Counted from the first letter of the stretch, positions 44,788 through 54,137 are shown. The stretch: 64,000 nucleotides of DNA from Anaerococcus porci (GCF_009696575.1 NZ_VULQ01000007.1:42029-106028); one strand, 5' to 3'. Made by a program: numbers and translations. Notes: generated from the letters alone by a model not told the origin.

Positions 44788-45639
44788 ATGAATATATTAA
44801 TTTCTTGTGATGAGAATTATTTAAGACCGCTTAGGGTTATGCTCGTTTCTTTGTTTGAAAATACAAAGAATAAGTATAATATTTATCTAATTCATAAGAA
44901 TATAAGTGATAAAAAAATTGAAAAACTTGAAGATTTTGTTGAGAACATAAGTGATAATAAATCAAAATTAATAAGTATTAAAGTTGATGCTTTATTTATG
45001 GGGGCAAAAACTACATTTTACTATACAGAAGAGATGTATTATAGGCTTTTAGCCTATAAATACCTACCAGAAAATCTAGGCAAGATTCTCTATCTAGATC
45101 CTGATATTCTTGTTCTAAATTCTTTTGAGAAACTTTATAATATTGACTTTAAGGATAATCTTTTTGCAGCAGCAACTCATTCTGCTCCAGCAGTTCAGGG
45201 AGCTAATGTTACAAGACTAAGCTTAAGCTCAGGGTATGATGATATTAGTAATTATTTTAACTCTGGAATATTAATGATTAACTTAAATCTTGCAAGAGAA
45301 AGCGAAAATTATGAAAGAGAAGTCAAAAAGTACATAGAAGAAAGTAAAAGTTTTGGACTTTTAATGCCAGATCAGGATTTACTAAATGTGGTTTTTAGAA
45401 ATAATATTATAAGTATAAGCGAGCTAGAATACAATTATGATGCTAGAAAATTTTTATTTTATAAGTTAAAAAATAAAAGTTGGGACTTATCTTATGTTAT
45501 GGATAATACTAAGTTTTTACACTTTTGCGGAAAAAGAAAACCATGGTTTGATGAGGAATACATAGGTATATTTGCTTCACTTTATAAATACTTTCTGAAA
45601 AAGGCAGATAGGATATATAAAAACATAGAGGATATGTAG
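44788..45639 (+). CDS. glycosyltransferase family 8
   Basis: 283-residue GT-A fold transferase of the LgtC/GspA type. The N-terminus MNILISCDENYLRPLRVMLV is the nucleotide-sugar site start, YYRLLAYKYLP follows, and the metal-binding DxD is in ILYLDPDILVLN. YFNSGILMINLNLAR, LLMPDQDLLNVVF and the late His in FLHFCGKRKPW complete the set. I start at ATG 44788 after TAGGTGATTT; the in-frame ATG at 44755 lies in yitT. Donor and acceptor are unknown. Confidence 0.88.
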   Translation: MNILISCDENYLRPLRVMLVSLFENTKNKYNIYLIHKNISDKKIEKLEDFVENISDNKSKLISIKVDALFMGAKTTFYYTEEMYYRLLAYKYLPENLGKILYLDPDILVLNSFEKLYNIDFKDNLFAAATHSAPAVQGANVTRLSLSSGYDDISNYFNSGILMINLNLARESENYEREVKKYIEESKSFGLLMPDQDLLNVVFRNNIISISELEYNYDARKFLFYKLKNKSWDLSYVMDNTKFLHFCGKRKPWFDEEYIGIFASLYKYFLKKADRIYKNIEDM

Positions 45640-45675
45640 AAGATAATATATCCTTAAATAATAAAAACTTGATCT

Positions 45676-45697
45676 GTTAAAAATCTATGTTTTTAAC
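45676..45697 (+). terminator. weak hairpin terminator after GT8 gene
   Basis: GTTAAAAA TCTATG TTTTTAAC. The AT-only stem makes this tentative. Between here and 45881 there is one AAGGCTT/AAGCCTT inverted repeat (45743-45773) and no gene. Confidence 0.4.
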
Positions 45698-45881
45698 TTC
45701 TTACTAAAGAAAAAATATAAGTATAATATATTTTAATTTTATAAGGCTTATTGTATTTAGTTTTAAGCCTTTAGAACATTTCTTATTTTTTAGAAATTTA
45801 ATATTGTTAAAAGCCATGTCTTATAAGTATTAACCTCATACTCTAACGCTTTTTATGAGTAAAGCTATATTTTAGGATAAA

Positions 45882-45938
45882 AACTGACCTTCTTAAGTTA
45901 TTTTTTATTTTAACTTTTGAGGTCAGTGTAATTTTTTT
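45882..45938. terminator. bidirectional terminator between GT8 and VTT genes
   Basis: ACTGACCT...AAGTTA, T-rich loop, TAACTT...AGGTCAGT, then ATTTTTTT on plus and a TTTTTA tail on minus. It can serve both converging genes. Confidence 0.7.
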
Positions 45939-45982
45939 CTTAAATTTAGGGCAATCCACCTACTAATAATTTTTCTAAAATC

Positions 45983-46579
45983 TTATATCAAAATTTGTCC
46001 TAGTTTATAGATTATAATAGAAAGTAAAATTATTTCTATAAACTTACCAAGAAGAATTACTTTAAAATAATCTTTAAAATTAATATCCTTTAATCCTCCA
46101 ATAAGGGATAGGGCATTATCAGGAGCAAATGGTATTATGCAACTTATTAATAAGATTTTTTTAAAGCGATTTTTACTTTGATATCTAATCCTTTTATATT
46201 TTTTTAAATTCTTTTTTGATAAAAATTTCTTGAGAACTCTCTCTCCATATATTCTAGTTATAGAAAAATTTAATACTCCAGTTATAAGAGATGAAATGTA
46301 ATTTAAAAAAAGTCCCCACAAAGGTCCAAAAAGTGCAAAACCTATAAGAACTATTAGGGTATTTGGAATAAATGGAAGAAGTCCTACTAAAATTTTTAAT
46401 ATTATAAATACAAAGGGAGCTAGGATTGCAAAGTTTCCTATGTAGGTATAGAGTTTTTCTTCGTTTGTTAGAATACCAAGTTTATATAATTTATATAGTC
46501 CAAATAGAATGATTAAAGAAATTATTAAGCTTAGGATAAATTTTATTTTTCTTTTATATTTTTTAAAAAATGTTTTCAT
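45983..46579 (-). CDS. VTT-domain (TVP38/TMEM64, DedA-like) membrane protein
   Basis: 198-residue membrane protein of the SNARE-associated/VTT family. The N-terminal helix (IKFILSLIISLIILFGLYKL) is followed by ILVGLLPFIPNTLIVLIGFA, then LFGPLWGLFLNYISSLITGV and the characteristic re-entrant ISCIIPFAPDNALSLIGGLK. Such proteins are lipid scramblase or transport candidates. No partner genes are adjacent. The ATG lies 19 bases beyond the rubredoxin terminator on the same strand. Confidence 0.85.
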   Translation of the reverse strand: MKTFFKKYKRKIKFILSLIISLIILFGLYKLYKLGILTNEEKLYTYIGNFAILAPFVFIILKILVGLLPFIPNTLIVLIGFALFGPLWGLFLNYISSLITGVLNFSITRIYGERVLKKFLSKKNLKKYKRIRYQSKNRFKKILLISCIIPFAPDNALSLIGGLKDINFKDYFKVILLGKFIEIILLSIIIYKLGQILI

Positions 46580-46598
46580 GATTTTTTACACATATGAT

Positions 46599-46628
46599 TA
46601 AAAAAGAACTGTTGCAAAAAGCAACAGC
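46599..46628 (-). terminator. rubredoxin terminator
   Basis: Minus strand AGGGCTGTTGC, TTTTT loop, GCAACAGTTCTTTTTT, 13 bases after the rubredoxin stop. Confidence 0.85.
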
Positions 46629-46641
46629 CCTCAAAAATCTT

Positions 46642-46800
46642 TTATTCTTGTTCTTCAAACATATCTTTACCAACTCCACAAACTGGGCAAACCCAATCTT
46701 CTGGAAGGTCTTTAAATTCTGTTCCTGCGTCGATTCCGTTATCAACATCTCCTTCTGCAGGATCATAGATATATCCACAAGCTGTACATACGTATTTCAT
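46642..46800 (-). CDS. rubredoxin
   Basis: 52-residue rubredoxin, an iron-Cys4 electron carrier of anaerobes. The two metal knuckles are [12 protein letters not shown] and [28 protein letters not shown] between them is canonical. The minus-strand ATG has GAAAGGAGATTATT upstream. A TATAAT on the minus strand (46836-46831) is a likely -10. It is short and overlaps an antisense open frame, so it is easy to miss. Likely partners such as rubrerythrin or reductase are not in the window. Confidence 0.96.
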   Translation of the reverse strand: MKYVCTACGYIYDPAEGDVDNGIDAGTEFKDLPEDWVCPVCGVGKDMFEEQE

Positions 46801-46931
46801 AATAATCTCCTTTCGTATCTTTATAGACTTATTATACTACAAATTGAAAAAAATCAATAATTTACTTAATTTGTAAAATAATTGATAAAAAAGTAAATTT
46901 GGGTATACATATAAAACAAGAGAGGTATATT

Positions 46932-47330
46932 ATGGAAATAATAAGAACTATAATACCTACAGATTTAAAGCTTATAAAAGATTTTAGAGATAAACTTATA
47001 AATATCCTTATTGAAAAATCTGTAGAAGATGACTTAATATTTAAAATCAAGCTTATACTAGATGAGCTTATTATAAATTCATACAAACATGGAAATAGAT
47101 GTCAGTATGATAAAATTATTGATACAATCTTTGTTTTAGATGAAGATTATTGTTTGATAAAGGTTAAAGATGAAGGGGAAGGAATTGACTATTTTATAGA
47201 AAATGATGCCTTTACTGACCATGGCAGAGGAATAAAGCTTGTCTATAGCCTAGCTGAAGAGCTTATAATAAGGGATAATATGATAACTGCCTTGGTAAGA
47301 AGAGACTCTAGGATGAAATTGTATATATAA
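46932..47330 (+). CDS. RsbW-like ATP-binding protein (HATPase, anti-sigma type)
   Basis: 132-residue HATPase_c_2 domain protein. The N-box is KLILDELIINSYKHGNRC; the G1 box is LIKVKDEGEGIDYF and the G2 box DHGRGIKLVYSLAEEL. It is the GHKL fold of RsbW/SpoIIAB serine kinases. No sigma factor or antagonist lies beside it, so the target is unknown. I start at ATG 46932 after AGAGAGGTAT; an ORF extension to 46899 has no ribosome site. Confidence 0.82.
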   Translation: MEIIRTIIPTDLKLIKDFRDKLINILIEKSVEDDLIFKIKLILDELIINSYKHGNRCQYDKIIDTIFVLDEDYCLIKVKDEGEGIDYFIENDAFTDHGRGIKLVYSLAEELIIRDNMITALVRRDSRMKLYI

Positions 47331-47362
47331 TACTTGGTATGTTGTAAAATATCAAGTATTTT
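47330..47362 (+). terminator. Rho-independent terminator after HATPase gene
   Basis: ATACTTGGTAT, loop, ATATCAAGTATTTTTTTT, starting at the stop codon. Confidence 0.82.
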
Positions 47363-47374
47363 TTTTGTGAATTA

Positions 47375-47402
47375 TTGATAATCTTATCACATATGATATA
47401 AT
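47375..47402 (+). promoter_or_regulatory. sigma-A promoter of typA operon
   Basis: TTGATA, 16-base spacer, TATAAT, about 50 bases before the typA start. Confidence 0.65.
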
Positions 47403-47451
47403 AAATTGATAGCATTAATAGTAGATTAGATTAAGAAAGAAGATGATTTTA

Positions 47452-49278
47452 ATGAAACGTGAAGATATAAGAAATGTGGCGATTATTGCTCATGTAGACC
47501 ACGGAAAGACAACACTAGTAGATGGTCTTTTAAAGACAAGTGGTATTTTTAGGGAAAACCAAAAGGTAGATGAAAGGGTAATGGACTCAAATTCTATAGA
47601 AAAGGAAAGAGGAATTACCATATTATCAAAAAACACAGCCATAAATTATAAGAATACAAAGATTAATATTATTGATACTCCAGGACACGCAGATTTTGGT
47701 GGAGAGGTTGAAAGAGTACTTAACATGGCTGAGGCAGTTGTTTTGGTAGTAGATAGTCATGAAGGTCCTATGCCACAAACAAAGTTTGTATTAAGAAAGG
47801 CAATAGAGCTTAACCTTCCTGCAATTATTTGTATTAATAAGGTGGATAGGCCTGACCAAAGGGTTGAAGAGGTCATGGATGAAGTTCTAGACTTATTTAT
47901 CTCTCTTGAAGCTGACGAATCCTACCTTGATTCTCCATTTGTTTTTGCATCAGCAAAACAAGGATGGGCATCCCTTGAATTTGGAGAGGAAAAAGATGAT
48001 ATGACAGATCTTCTAGATACAATTCTAAAATACACTCCAGTCTTTGAGGCGAAAGAAGATAGTCAGTTTAAAGTTCTAGTTTCAACAACAGACTATGATA
48101 ATTACCTTGGAAGAATTGCAATTGGTAAGGTTGAAAGTGGTAAGATTTCTAAAAATGACTCATGCCTTATTGTAAATTACAATAATCCAGATAGAAGATT
48201 AAAGTCAAAGATTGTTACTATCTATGAATTTGAAGGACTTGAAAGAGTTGAAGTAGAAGAGGCGAAATTTGGGTCAATAGTTGCCCTTTCAGGAATGGAA
48301 GATATAAATATAGGTGATACTATTTGTACAGAGGCTGATAGCGAAGCTATAGAGTTTACAAAGATATCTGAACCTACTCTTTCTATGACATTTTCTGTAA
48401 ATAACTCACCTTTTGCAGGTCGTGATGGGGATTATGTAACAAGTAGGCACTTGAGAGATAGGTTATTTAAAGAAAAGGAAACAGATGTTTCACTTAGGGT
48501 TGAAACTACAGATTCTACTGAGGCTTTCAAAGTTTCAGGAAGAGGAGAACTTCACTTATCAGTTCTTATTGAAAATTTAAGACGCGAAGGATATGAGTTT
48601 CAAGTTTCAAAACCTGAGGTTATGTTTAAAAAGGATGAGAATGGAAAAGTTCTTGAACCCATGGAGATAGCAACCATAGATGTCGATCAAGAGTACACAG
48701 GTTCAGTTATAGAAAAGCTAGGACTTCGTAAGGGTGAGCTAATAAATATGGCCCCTAATTCATCAGGTTATACAAGAATGGAATTTAAAATACCTGCAAG
48801 GGGTTTAATAGGATATAGGCAAGAGTTCTTAACAGATACTAAGGGAACAGGTATTTTAAATACAGAATTTGACTCATATGAAATATATAAGGGAGATATT
48901 GCAAAAAGACAAGCAGGCTCCTTAGTATCATTTGAAACAGGTGTTGCAACAACATATGGTCTTCATGCAGCCCAATCTAGGGGACAACTTTTTGTAAAAC
49001 CTCAAGATGAAGTATATGAAGGAGAGGTTATAGGTTCTAATGCTAAGGGCATTGATATAGATGTAAATGTATGTAAAAAGAAAAAGCAAACTAACGTTAG
49101 GGCATCTGCAGCAGATGATGCACTAGTTTTATCACCTGCTAAGATTATGAGTGTAGAAGAAATGATGGAATTTGTTGAAGAGGATGAACTTATTGAGATA
49201 ACACCTCACAATCTTAGGATAAGAAAGAAAATTCTTAACAACAACCTAAGATATAAGTCAAAGAAAAATAGCAAGTAG
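47452..49278 (+). CDS. typA: translational GTPase TypA/BipA
   Basis: 608-residue ribosome-binding GTPase. The G domain has AHVDHGKTTLVDGLL (G1), RGITILSKNT (G2), DTPGHADFGGEVERV (G3), NKVDRPD (G4) and SAKQGW (G5). Later are the domain III motif SGRGELHLSVLIENLRREGY and the BipA C-terminal domain with ARGLIGYRQEFLTDTKGTG. I prefer ATG 47452 (MKREDIRNVAIIAHVDHG), as family proteins begin there; an in-frame ATG at 47443 has almost no spacing from the purine-rich site. It is followed after 6 bases by a membrane gene. Confidence 0.95.
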   Translation: MKREDIRNVAIIAHVDHGKTTLVDGLLKTSGIFRENQKVDERVMDSNSIEKERGITILSKNTAINYKNTKINIIDTPGHADFGGEVERVLNMAEAVVLVVDSHEGPMPQTKFVLRKAIELNLPAIICINKVDRPDQRVEEVMDEVLDLFISLEADESYLDSPFVFASAKQGWASLEFGEEKDDMTDLLDTILKYTPVFEAKEDSQFKVLVSTTDYDNYLGRIAIGKVESGKISKNDSCLIVNYNNPDRRLKSKIVTIYEFEGLERVEVEEAKFGSIVALSGMEDINIGDTICTEADSEAIEFTKISEPTLSMTFSVNNSPFAGRDGDYVTSRHLRDRLFKEKETDVSLRVETTDSTEAFKVSGRGELHLSVLIENLRREGYEFQVSKPEVMFKKDENGKVLEPMEIATIDVDQEYTGSVIEKLGLRKGELINMAPNSSGYTRMEFKIPARGLIGYRQEFLTDTKGTGILNTEFDSYEIYKGDIAKRQAGSLVSFETGVATTYGLHAAQSRGQLFVKPQDEVYEGEVIGSNAKGIDIDVNVCKKKKQTNVRASAADDALVLSPAKIMSVEEMMEFVEEDELIEITPHNLRIRKKILNNNLRYKSKKNSK

Positions 49279-49284
49279 GTAAAT

Positions 49285-49734
49285 ATGGGTAAAAGATTTG
49301 AAAAAACTTTGTCTTTTTTACTGCTTTTATCTATATTACTGCTACTAATAGGACCAATATTAATAAACTTTATAAACATTAATACAGATTTATATGATAA
49401 AGCTTGGAATTTGAGCCTTCTTTTATCTTGGATATTGATGTTTATCTATGGACTATATATATTAATGGAAAAGAACAGCCGTTCTTTTTCCATATTTGTA
49501 GCCATAGTTACGGTTTTAGCTTTTATTATTTTAAGTTACCATGCCATAATTGTTGCAGGTAAATATATAGCAGTAATTCCAAAATATATAGCAGTTGAAG
49601 AAAGATTAGTAACAATGGGTCAACAAGTTTTTTATACAGCACTTATTGTAGTATACATAGTACACATAATTAATTTAATATTACTAGGTAGATATAAGTC
49701 TAATGATGATGGGTTGAACAAGAAAGAACAATAA
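49285..49734 (+). CDS. membrane protein, unknown (four helices)
   Basis: 149-residue integral membrane protein with four hydrophobic segments (SFLLLLSILLLLIGPILINF; LSLLLSWILMFIYGLYILM; FVAIVTVLAFIILSYHAIIV; VFYTALIVVYIVHIINLILL) and a polar tail. No family recognised. It lies between typA and rex, 6 and 14 bases from them, so all three are likely one unit. The Shine-Dalgarno site is weak. Confidence 0.75.
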   Translation: MGKRFEKTLSFLLLLSILLLLIGPILINFININTDLYDKAWNLSLLLSWILMFIYGLYILMEKNSRSFSIFVAIVTVLAFIILSYHAIIVAGKYIAVIPKYIAVEERLVTMGQQVFYTALIVVYIVHIINLILLGRYKSNDDGLNKKEQ

Positions 49735-49748
49735 AATTGGAGGTAAAT

Positions 49749-50387
49749 ATGAAAAAAGGTTCAAACGTTTCTTTATCTGTAATTAAAAGATTGCCAAAGT
49801 ATTATAGGTATTTAGAGGCAATAAATGAAAAGGGAATAGTAAGGGTTTCATCAAAGGAACTTTCACAAATAACAGGACTTACAGCAAGTCAAATTAGGCA
49901 AGACTTAAATCATTATGGTTGTTTTGGACAACAAGGTTATGGCTATAATGTACGTGAATTAATGGATGAGCTTGCAAAAATTATAGGGGTAAACAAAGAG
50001 TATTCTATGGTAATTATAGGCTTTGGAAATATTGGTCATGCACTTTATAAGTATACAGGATTTAAGTCACTAGATTATAATACCAAGGCTGTATTTGATA
50101 AAAACAATGAAGAGTTAGCTAATGAAGAAGTTAAAGTATTATCAACAGATAATCTTAAAGAATACTTAGAAGAAAACAATATAGATATCGGAATAATAAC
50201 AACACCTAAAGAAGGAGCTCAAGAGATATGCGATATCTTATGTGAAGGAGGAATAAAAGGAATTTGGAATTTTGCTCCTGTTGATTTAAAGACAAAAAAT
50301 GATGTGGTAATTGAAAATGTTCATCTAGATGAGTCACTCTTTACCCTAACATATTTTATCAACAAGCCAGAAGATTTCACATTTTAG
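49749..50387 (+). CDS. rex: redox-sensing transcriptional repressor Rex
   Basis: 212-residue repressor that leaves DNA when NADH rises, controlling fermentation genes. The winged helix VIKRLPKYYRYLEAINEKGI, then SSKELSQITGLTASQIRQDL and GCFGQQGYGYNV are diagnostic. The Rossmann NAD site is VIIGFGNIGHALYKY, and the C-terminal swapping helix is ESLFTLTYF-like. I start at ATG 49749 with TTGGAGGTAAAT; an earlier TTG (49737) is inside the ribosome site. It is 6 bases from the ABC-F gene. I did not find a confident Rex operator in the window. Confidence 0.94.
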   Translation: MKKGSNVSLSVIKRLPKYYRYLEAINEKGIVRVSSKELSQITGLTASQIRQDLNHYGCFGQQGYGYNVRELMDELAKIIGVNKEYSMVIIGFGNIGHALYKYTGFKSLDYNTKAVFDKNNEELANEEVKVLSTDNLKEYLEENNIDIGIITTPKEGAQEICDILCEGGIKGIWNFAPVDLKTKNDVVIENVHLDESLFTLTYFINKPEDFTF

Positions 50388-50393
50388 ATTATT

Positions 50394-52313
50394 ATGATTG
50401 TAGCGTCAGTATCAAATTTAAAGAAATCCTATCCTACAGAAGATATATTTGAAAATGTTTCTTTTACTATAAATAAGGGTGATAAGATAGGATTAATTGG
50501 AAATAATGGTTCTGGAAAGTCTACACTATTTAATATACTTACTGGAGAAATATCAAAAGATGATGGCAGTATTCATATACCTAATGATGTAAGAGTTGGC
50601 TATTTAAAGCAACAGCTAGGTCTTGACTCAGATAAGAGCATATATGATTACTGCCTCAATGTATTTAAAGACCTTATTGAACTTGAAGAAAAATTAAGAA
50701 ACTTAGAGCAGGAGATGGGTGAGGAAAAGAATTCTGATAAGCTTAATGACCTTATGAAGGAATATCAAAATGCAAGTGATAAGTTTGAAAAATCAAATGG
50801 TTATTCTTATAAGTCAGAAATAAGAGGAACTCTAATTGGCATGGGCTTTAGTGAAGATGACTTTGATAAAAAGATAAGAGAGCTTTCAGGAGGACAAAAG
50901 GCAAGAGTTGAGCTTAGCTGTCTTTTGCTTGAAAAACCTGATTTAATTCTTTTGGATGAGCCAACCAACCATCTTGATATAAATGCTATAAATTTTCTAG
51001 AAAATTTTGTCAAAAATTTCAAAGGATCTGTAATAGTTATAAGCCATGATAGGTATTTTCTAGATGCAACAGTATCTAAGATATTTCTTCTAGACAATAA
51101 AAGTCTTAAGATATATGATGGTGACTATACTTTCTTTATGGACCAAAGAAAAAAGGATTTAAAAGTACAAAATCACCTTTATAAGACCCAACAAAAGGAA
51201 ATAAAAAGGCAAGAAGAAATTATAGATAGGCTTAAAAACCTTGGAGGTTCTAAGAGAAAAAGGGGCATATCCCAATCAAGGTCAAGGCAAAAGTTTTTAG
51301 ATAAGATGGATAGGATAGAAAAACCTATGGATAATTCTGAAAGTATAAATATTAAATTTTCTCCAAGAATCCAATCAGGTGTAGATGTACTTAGTGTAAA
51401 AGATTTAGAAAAATCTTATGATAAGACAATTTTTGAAAACATATCATTTGATATCTACAGAAATGATAGGGTAGCCATAATAGGTGAAAATGGGGTAGGA
51501 AAGACAACTCTATTTAGGATAATTATGGGTATGGAAAAAAAGAATAGTGGAAAGGTAGACATAGGTTCAAGCGTAAATATAGGATATTTTGATCAAGAGC
51601 AAAAGTCATTAAATCTTGAAAATAATATCTTCGATGAGATAAGAGGAGCTTATCCTGACCTTACAGATTTTCAGATAAGATCTTACCTTGCAAAGATAAT
51701 GTTTTATGGAGATGATGTCAAAAAACCTATAAATGAGCTTTCGGGAGGTCAAAGGGCAAGAATCTCTTTGCTTAAATTGATGCTTTCTGATTGTAACTTT
51801 ATTCTTATGGATGAGCCAACCAACCACTTAGATATAGATTCAAAAGAAGCCTTAGAGGATGCTATTTTAGCCTATGAAGGAACTGTTTTAGTAATTAGTC
51901 ACGATAGGTATTTTTTAAATAAGATTGCAGTTAAAATACTAGATATGCATAAGGATAATATGAGGGAATATCTGGGAAATTATGACTACTATGTACAAAA
52001 AACTAAAGAAGAGGCTATGGTAGATGAGAAGAAGCCTTCAAAAACTAAGACTCAAATAAAAAAGGAAGAAAAAAAGATAAAACTTCAAAGAAATGAAATT
52101 AGAAAGATAAAAAAAGAAATAGAAAAGCTTGAAAAAGAGACAAACTCTATTGATGCAAAGATTCATAAACTAACTGAAGATAGCTTAAAAGATGGTTTTT
52201 TTGATAATCAAGAAAATGTTATAAAGACTTTTGATACCATAAAAAACCTAGAAGATAAAAAGCAAAGACTTCAAAATAAATGGCTTGAACTTTCTTTAGA
52301 GCTTGAAGATTAA
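50394..52313 (+). CDS. ABC-F family ATPase (ribosome-associated)
   Basis: 639-residue soluble tandem ABC protein without membrane domain. Cassette 1: LIGNNGSGKSTLFNILTGE, ELSGGQKARVELSCL, LILLDEPTNHLDI. Cassette 2 (~335-535): IIGENGVGKTTLFRIIMGM, ELSGGQRARISLLKL, FILMDEPTNHLDID. The inter-domain linker (~240-320) is charged and helical, and a C-terminal coiled coil starts near 555. This is the YdiF/Uup-like layout, not the antibiotic-resistance type by any visible mark. The ribosome site is weak; it follows rex closely. Confidence 0.92.
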   Translation: MIVASVSNLKKSYPTEDIFENVSFTINKGDKIGLIGNNGSGKSTLFNILTGEISKDDGSIHIPNDVRVGYLKQQLGLDSDKSIYDYCLNVFKDLIELEEKLRNLEQEMGEEKNSDKLNDLMKEYQNASDKFEKSNGYSYKSEIRGTLIGMGFSEDDFDKKIRELSGGQKARVELSCLLLEKPDLILLDEPTNHLDINAINFLENFVKNFKGSVIVISHDRYFLDATVSKIFLLDNKSLKIYDGDYTFFMDQRKKDLKVQNHLYKTQQKEIKRQEEIIDRLKNLGGSKRKRGISQSRSRQKFLDKMDRIEKPMDNSESINIKFSPRIQSGVDVLSVKDLEKSYDKTIFENISFDIYRNDRVAIIGENGVGKTTLFRIIMGMEKKNSGKVDIGSSVNIGYFDQEQKSLNLENNIFDEIRGAYPDLTDFQIRSYLAKIMFYGDDVKKPINELSGGQRARISLLKLMLSDCNFILMDEPTNHLDIDSKEALEDAILAYEGTVLVISHDRYFLNKIAVKILDMHKDNMREYLGNYDYYVQKTKEEAMVDEKKPSKTKTQIKKEEKKIKLQRNEIRKIKKEIEKLEKETNSIDAKIHKLTEDSLKDGFFDNQENVIKTFDTIKNLEDKKQRLQNKWLELSLELED

Positions 52314-52399
52314 GATAACAGAGATAAAAAATCGAAAAAAAATAGCAAAGTTTTGTTTTAAATTAATTCCTATGGGTAAAATAATATTGAGGAGGAGTT

Positions 52400-52939
52400 A
52401 TGGGAGCTTTTAAAAAATTTTTATGGTCTCTAATGACAATAGCATTGATAATACTCTCAGCAATACTTGCAAGTGTTGCTCTAGTTGATGATAAGTTGAG
52501 ATATGATATGTTATCATATTTAGATTTACAAAATTACAGATATATACTTTTAGGCGTAGCTATAGTGGTATTATTTTTTGCTATCATTCTTCTTATAGAC
52601 ATTATTGCAAATCAAAATGATAAGAGAGAATATTTAGTAGAAGATAATGATGGAGATATTTTTATCACAAAAAATTCATTAGATTCTACAGTAAATTCGG
52701 CAGTACGTCAATTTGAAGGTGCAGAACTTACGGATTCAAAAGTAAAAATCATAAAGGGAGAGACTGTTGAAGCTAATATTAAATGTAATATTTTTGGAAA
52801 CAGAGATTTCGAAGATTTAGGTAGAAAGATTCAAGCTGAAGTTGAAAGAGGACTTAAAGAGCTTACAGGATTACAATCATCCAATGCTCACGTTCAATTA
52901 AATAAGGCCGAAAAGAGTAAAGAAAGAGAAATCAGGTAG
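52400..52939 (+). CDS. amaP: alkaline shock response membrane anchor protein AmaP
   Basis: 179-residue protein with two N-terminal membrane helices (FLWSLMTIALIILSAILASV; RYILLGVAIVVLFFAIILLI) and a cytoplasmic Asp23-like domain (FITKNSLDSTVNSAVRQFEG ... ELTGLQSSNAHVQLNKAEK). It anchors Asp23/Gls24 proteins to the membrane. GAGGAGG precedes the ATG. It heads a three-gene cell-envelope stress unit. Confidence 0.9.
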   Translation: MGAFKKFLWSLMTIALIILSAILASVALVDDKLRYDMLSYLDLQNYRYILLGVAIVVLFFAIILLIDIIANQNDKREYLVEDNDGDIFITKNSLDSTVNSAVRQFEGAELTDSKVKIIKGETVEANIKCNIFGNRDFEDLGRKIQAEVERGLKELTGLQSSNAHVQLNKAEKSKEREIR

Positions 52940-52947
52940 GTGGTTTG

Positions 52948-53262
52948 ATGGAAAATAAAGATAAAGTTTTGCAAGAAAAAAACAAAGAAAAACAAATTAC
53001 TGCCTACGATGTTGAGATGAGAAAACTTGACATAAGAGAGAAAAAAGAAGAAGAAGCTAAAAAGTTCAAACAAGAAAATAAATATAAGTTGATTTTCTTG
53101 GTTTTGGGTATATTAACCATAGCTTCTTTATTTGACTATGGATTCTTCAGAACCCTGGGTATATGGATAGTATTAAGCTTTTGTTATATTCTAGGTGGAT
53201 GGTTTGATAAAGATTCAAAAGTAGTAGGATTTGTAGTAAAGCTAATAAGAAAATTTCAATAA
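52948..53262 (+). CDS. DUF2273 small membrane protein
   Basis: 104 residues. A charged, probably helical N-terminal half (MRKLDIREKKEEEAKKFKQE) precedes two membrane segments (KLIFLVLGILTIASLF and TLGIWIVLSFCYILGGWFD), the DUF2273 part. DUF2273 proteins are nearly always beside amaP and asp23. The N-terminal charged extension is longer than usual. The start is ATG 52948 after AGGTGG; a TTG directly upstream is less likely. Confidence 0.82.
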   Translation: MENKDKVLQEKNKEKQITAYDVEMRKLDIREKKEEEAKKFKQENKYKLIFLVLGILTIASLFDYGFFRTLGIWIVLSFCYILGGWFDKDSKVVGFVVKLIRKFQ

Positions 53263-53275
53263 ATAGGAGGATAAT

Positions 53276-53725
53276 ATGACAGAAAGAAATATTAACAAGG
53301 ATTATGAAAAAGGATTAGAAAAAGACGAAGAAATTAGAGAAGAAGTTTCAAAATTAACTTTTGCTGACAAGGTTGTTGCTAAAATCTCTAAAATTGCCGT
53401 AAATAGAATCGATGGTATCCTTGAAATGAAAGGAAGTTTCTTTGATTCTGTATCATCTGTATTCACTTCATCTAATGAACAAGACACAAGAGGTGTTGAT
53501 GTAGAAGTTGGACAAAAAGAAGCTAAGGTAAATATGCAAATTATCTTAGAATATGGAAAAAGTGCTCCAAGAATTTTCGAACAAATCAAAAAAGTTGTAA
53601 GAGATAATGTAAAAGAAATGACAGGCCTTGATGTTGTAACAGTAAATGTAGACGTAGTTGATGTTATGACAAGAGAGGAATATAGAGCAAAAAATTCTGA
53701 CGAAGACGAAAGAGAAAGAAGATAA
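53276..53725 (+). CDS. Asp23/Gls24 family envelope stress protein
   Basis: 149-residue cytoplasmic Asp23 protein. Core: KLTFADKVVAKISKIAVNRI, DGILEMKGSF, VDVEVGQKEAKVNMQIILEY and MTGLDVVTVNVDVVDVMTRE. It has acidic, charged ends. It binds AmaP at the membrane. AGGAGGATAAT precedes the ATG, and it is followed by a strong terminator. Confidence 0.92.
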   Translation: MTERNINKDYEKGLEKDEEIREEVSKLTFADKVVAKISKIAVNRIDGILEMKGSFFDSVSSVFTSSNEQDTRGVDVEVGQKEAKVNMQIILEYGKSAPRIFEQIKKVVRDNVKEMTGLDVVTVNVDVVDVMTREEYRAKNSDEDERERR

Positions 53726-53738
53726 ATTCAAAAAAGTG

Positions 53739-53764
53739 AGGTCAGCTTAGGCTGGCCTTTTTTG
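53739..53764 (+). terminator. terminator of amaP-asp23 operon
   Basis: AGGTCAGC, TTA, GGCTGGCCTTTTTT. Confidence 0.9.
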
Positions 53765-53776
53765 TAAGGAGAAATA

Positions 53777-54127
53777 ATGACTTTATTTATTGGATATAAA
53801 AATTGTTCTACATGTAAGGATGTTAAGAAATTTCTTGATGAAAAGAACATAGAATATAAGTTTCAAGATGTAAAGGAAGATAAGCCAGAATATGAGCAAA
53901 TAAAGAGCCTTTATGAAAAAAGTAAGCTTGATATAAAGAAATTTTTTAATACATCTGGCAAAATTTATAGGGACCTTAACTTGAAAGATAGGCTTTCTGA
54001 TATGGATGAAGAAGAAAAATTAAATCTTCTCGCATCAGATGGTATGCTTTTAAAAAGACCAATAATTGAAAATGGTAATGATGTAATCATAGGAAGAAAA
54101 AACATTAAAGAATATTTTGAAAAGTAA
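53777..54127 (+). CDS. ArsC/Spx-family thioredoxin-fold protein
   Basis: 116-residue ArsC/Spx/YffB-like protein. The redox CxxC is in YKNCSTCKDVKKFL (Cys10, Cys13). FFNTSGKIYRDLNLKDRLSD and LLASDGMLLKRPII are the family's glutaredoxin-like middle and cis-Pro region. It lacks clear RNA-polymerase-binding marks of true Spx and is more like the YffB/ArsC-related group. AAGGAG precedes the ATG. It lies 12 bases after the previous terminator, so it probably has its own weak promoter or uses read-through. Confidence 0.85.
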   Translation: MTLFIGYKNCSTCKDVKKFLDEKNIEYKFQDVKEDKPEYEQIKSLYEKSKLDIKKFFNTSGKIYRDLNLKDRLSDMDEEEKLNLLASDGMLLKRPIIENGNDVIIGRKNIKEYFEK

Positions 54128-54137
54128 ATTAGTTAAA

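Noticed and set aside
46594..46860. 88-codon plus-strand frame and 71-codon minus-strand frame around 46563-46860
   Set aside because: Both are shadows of the rubredoxin gene at 46642-46800 (minus), which has all family motifs and a strong ribosome site.
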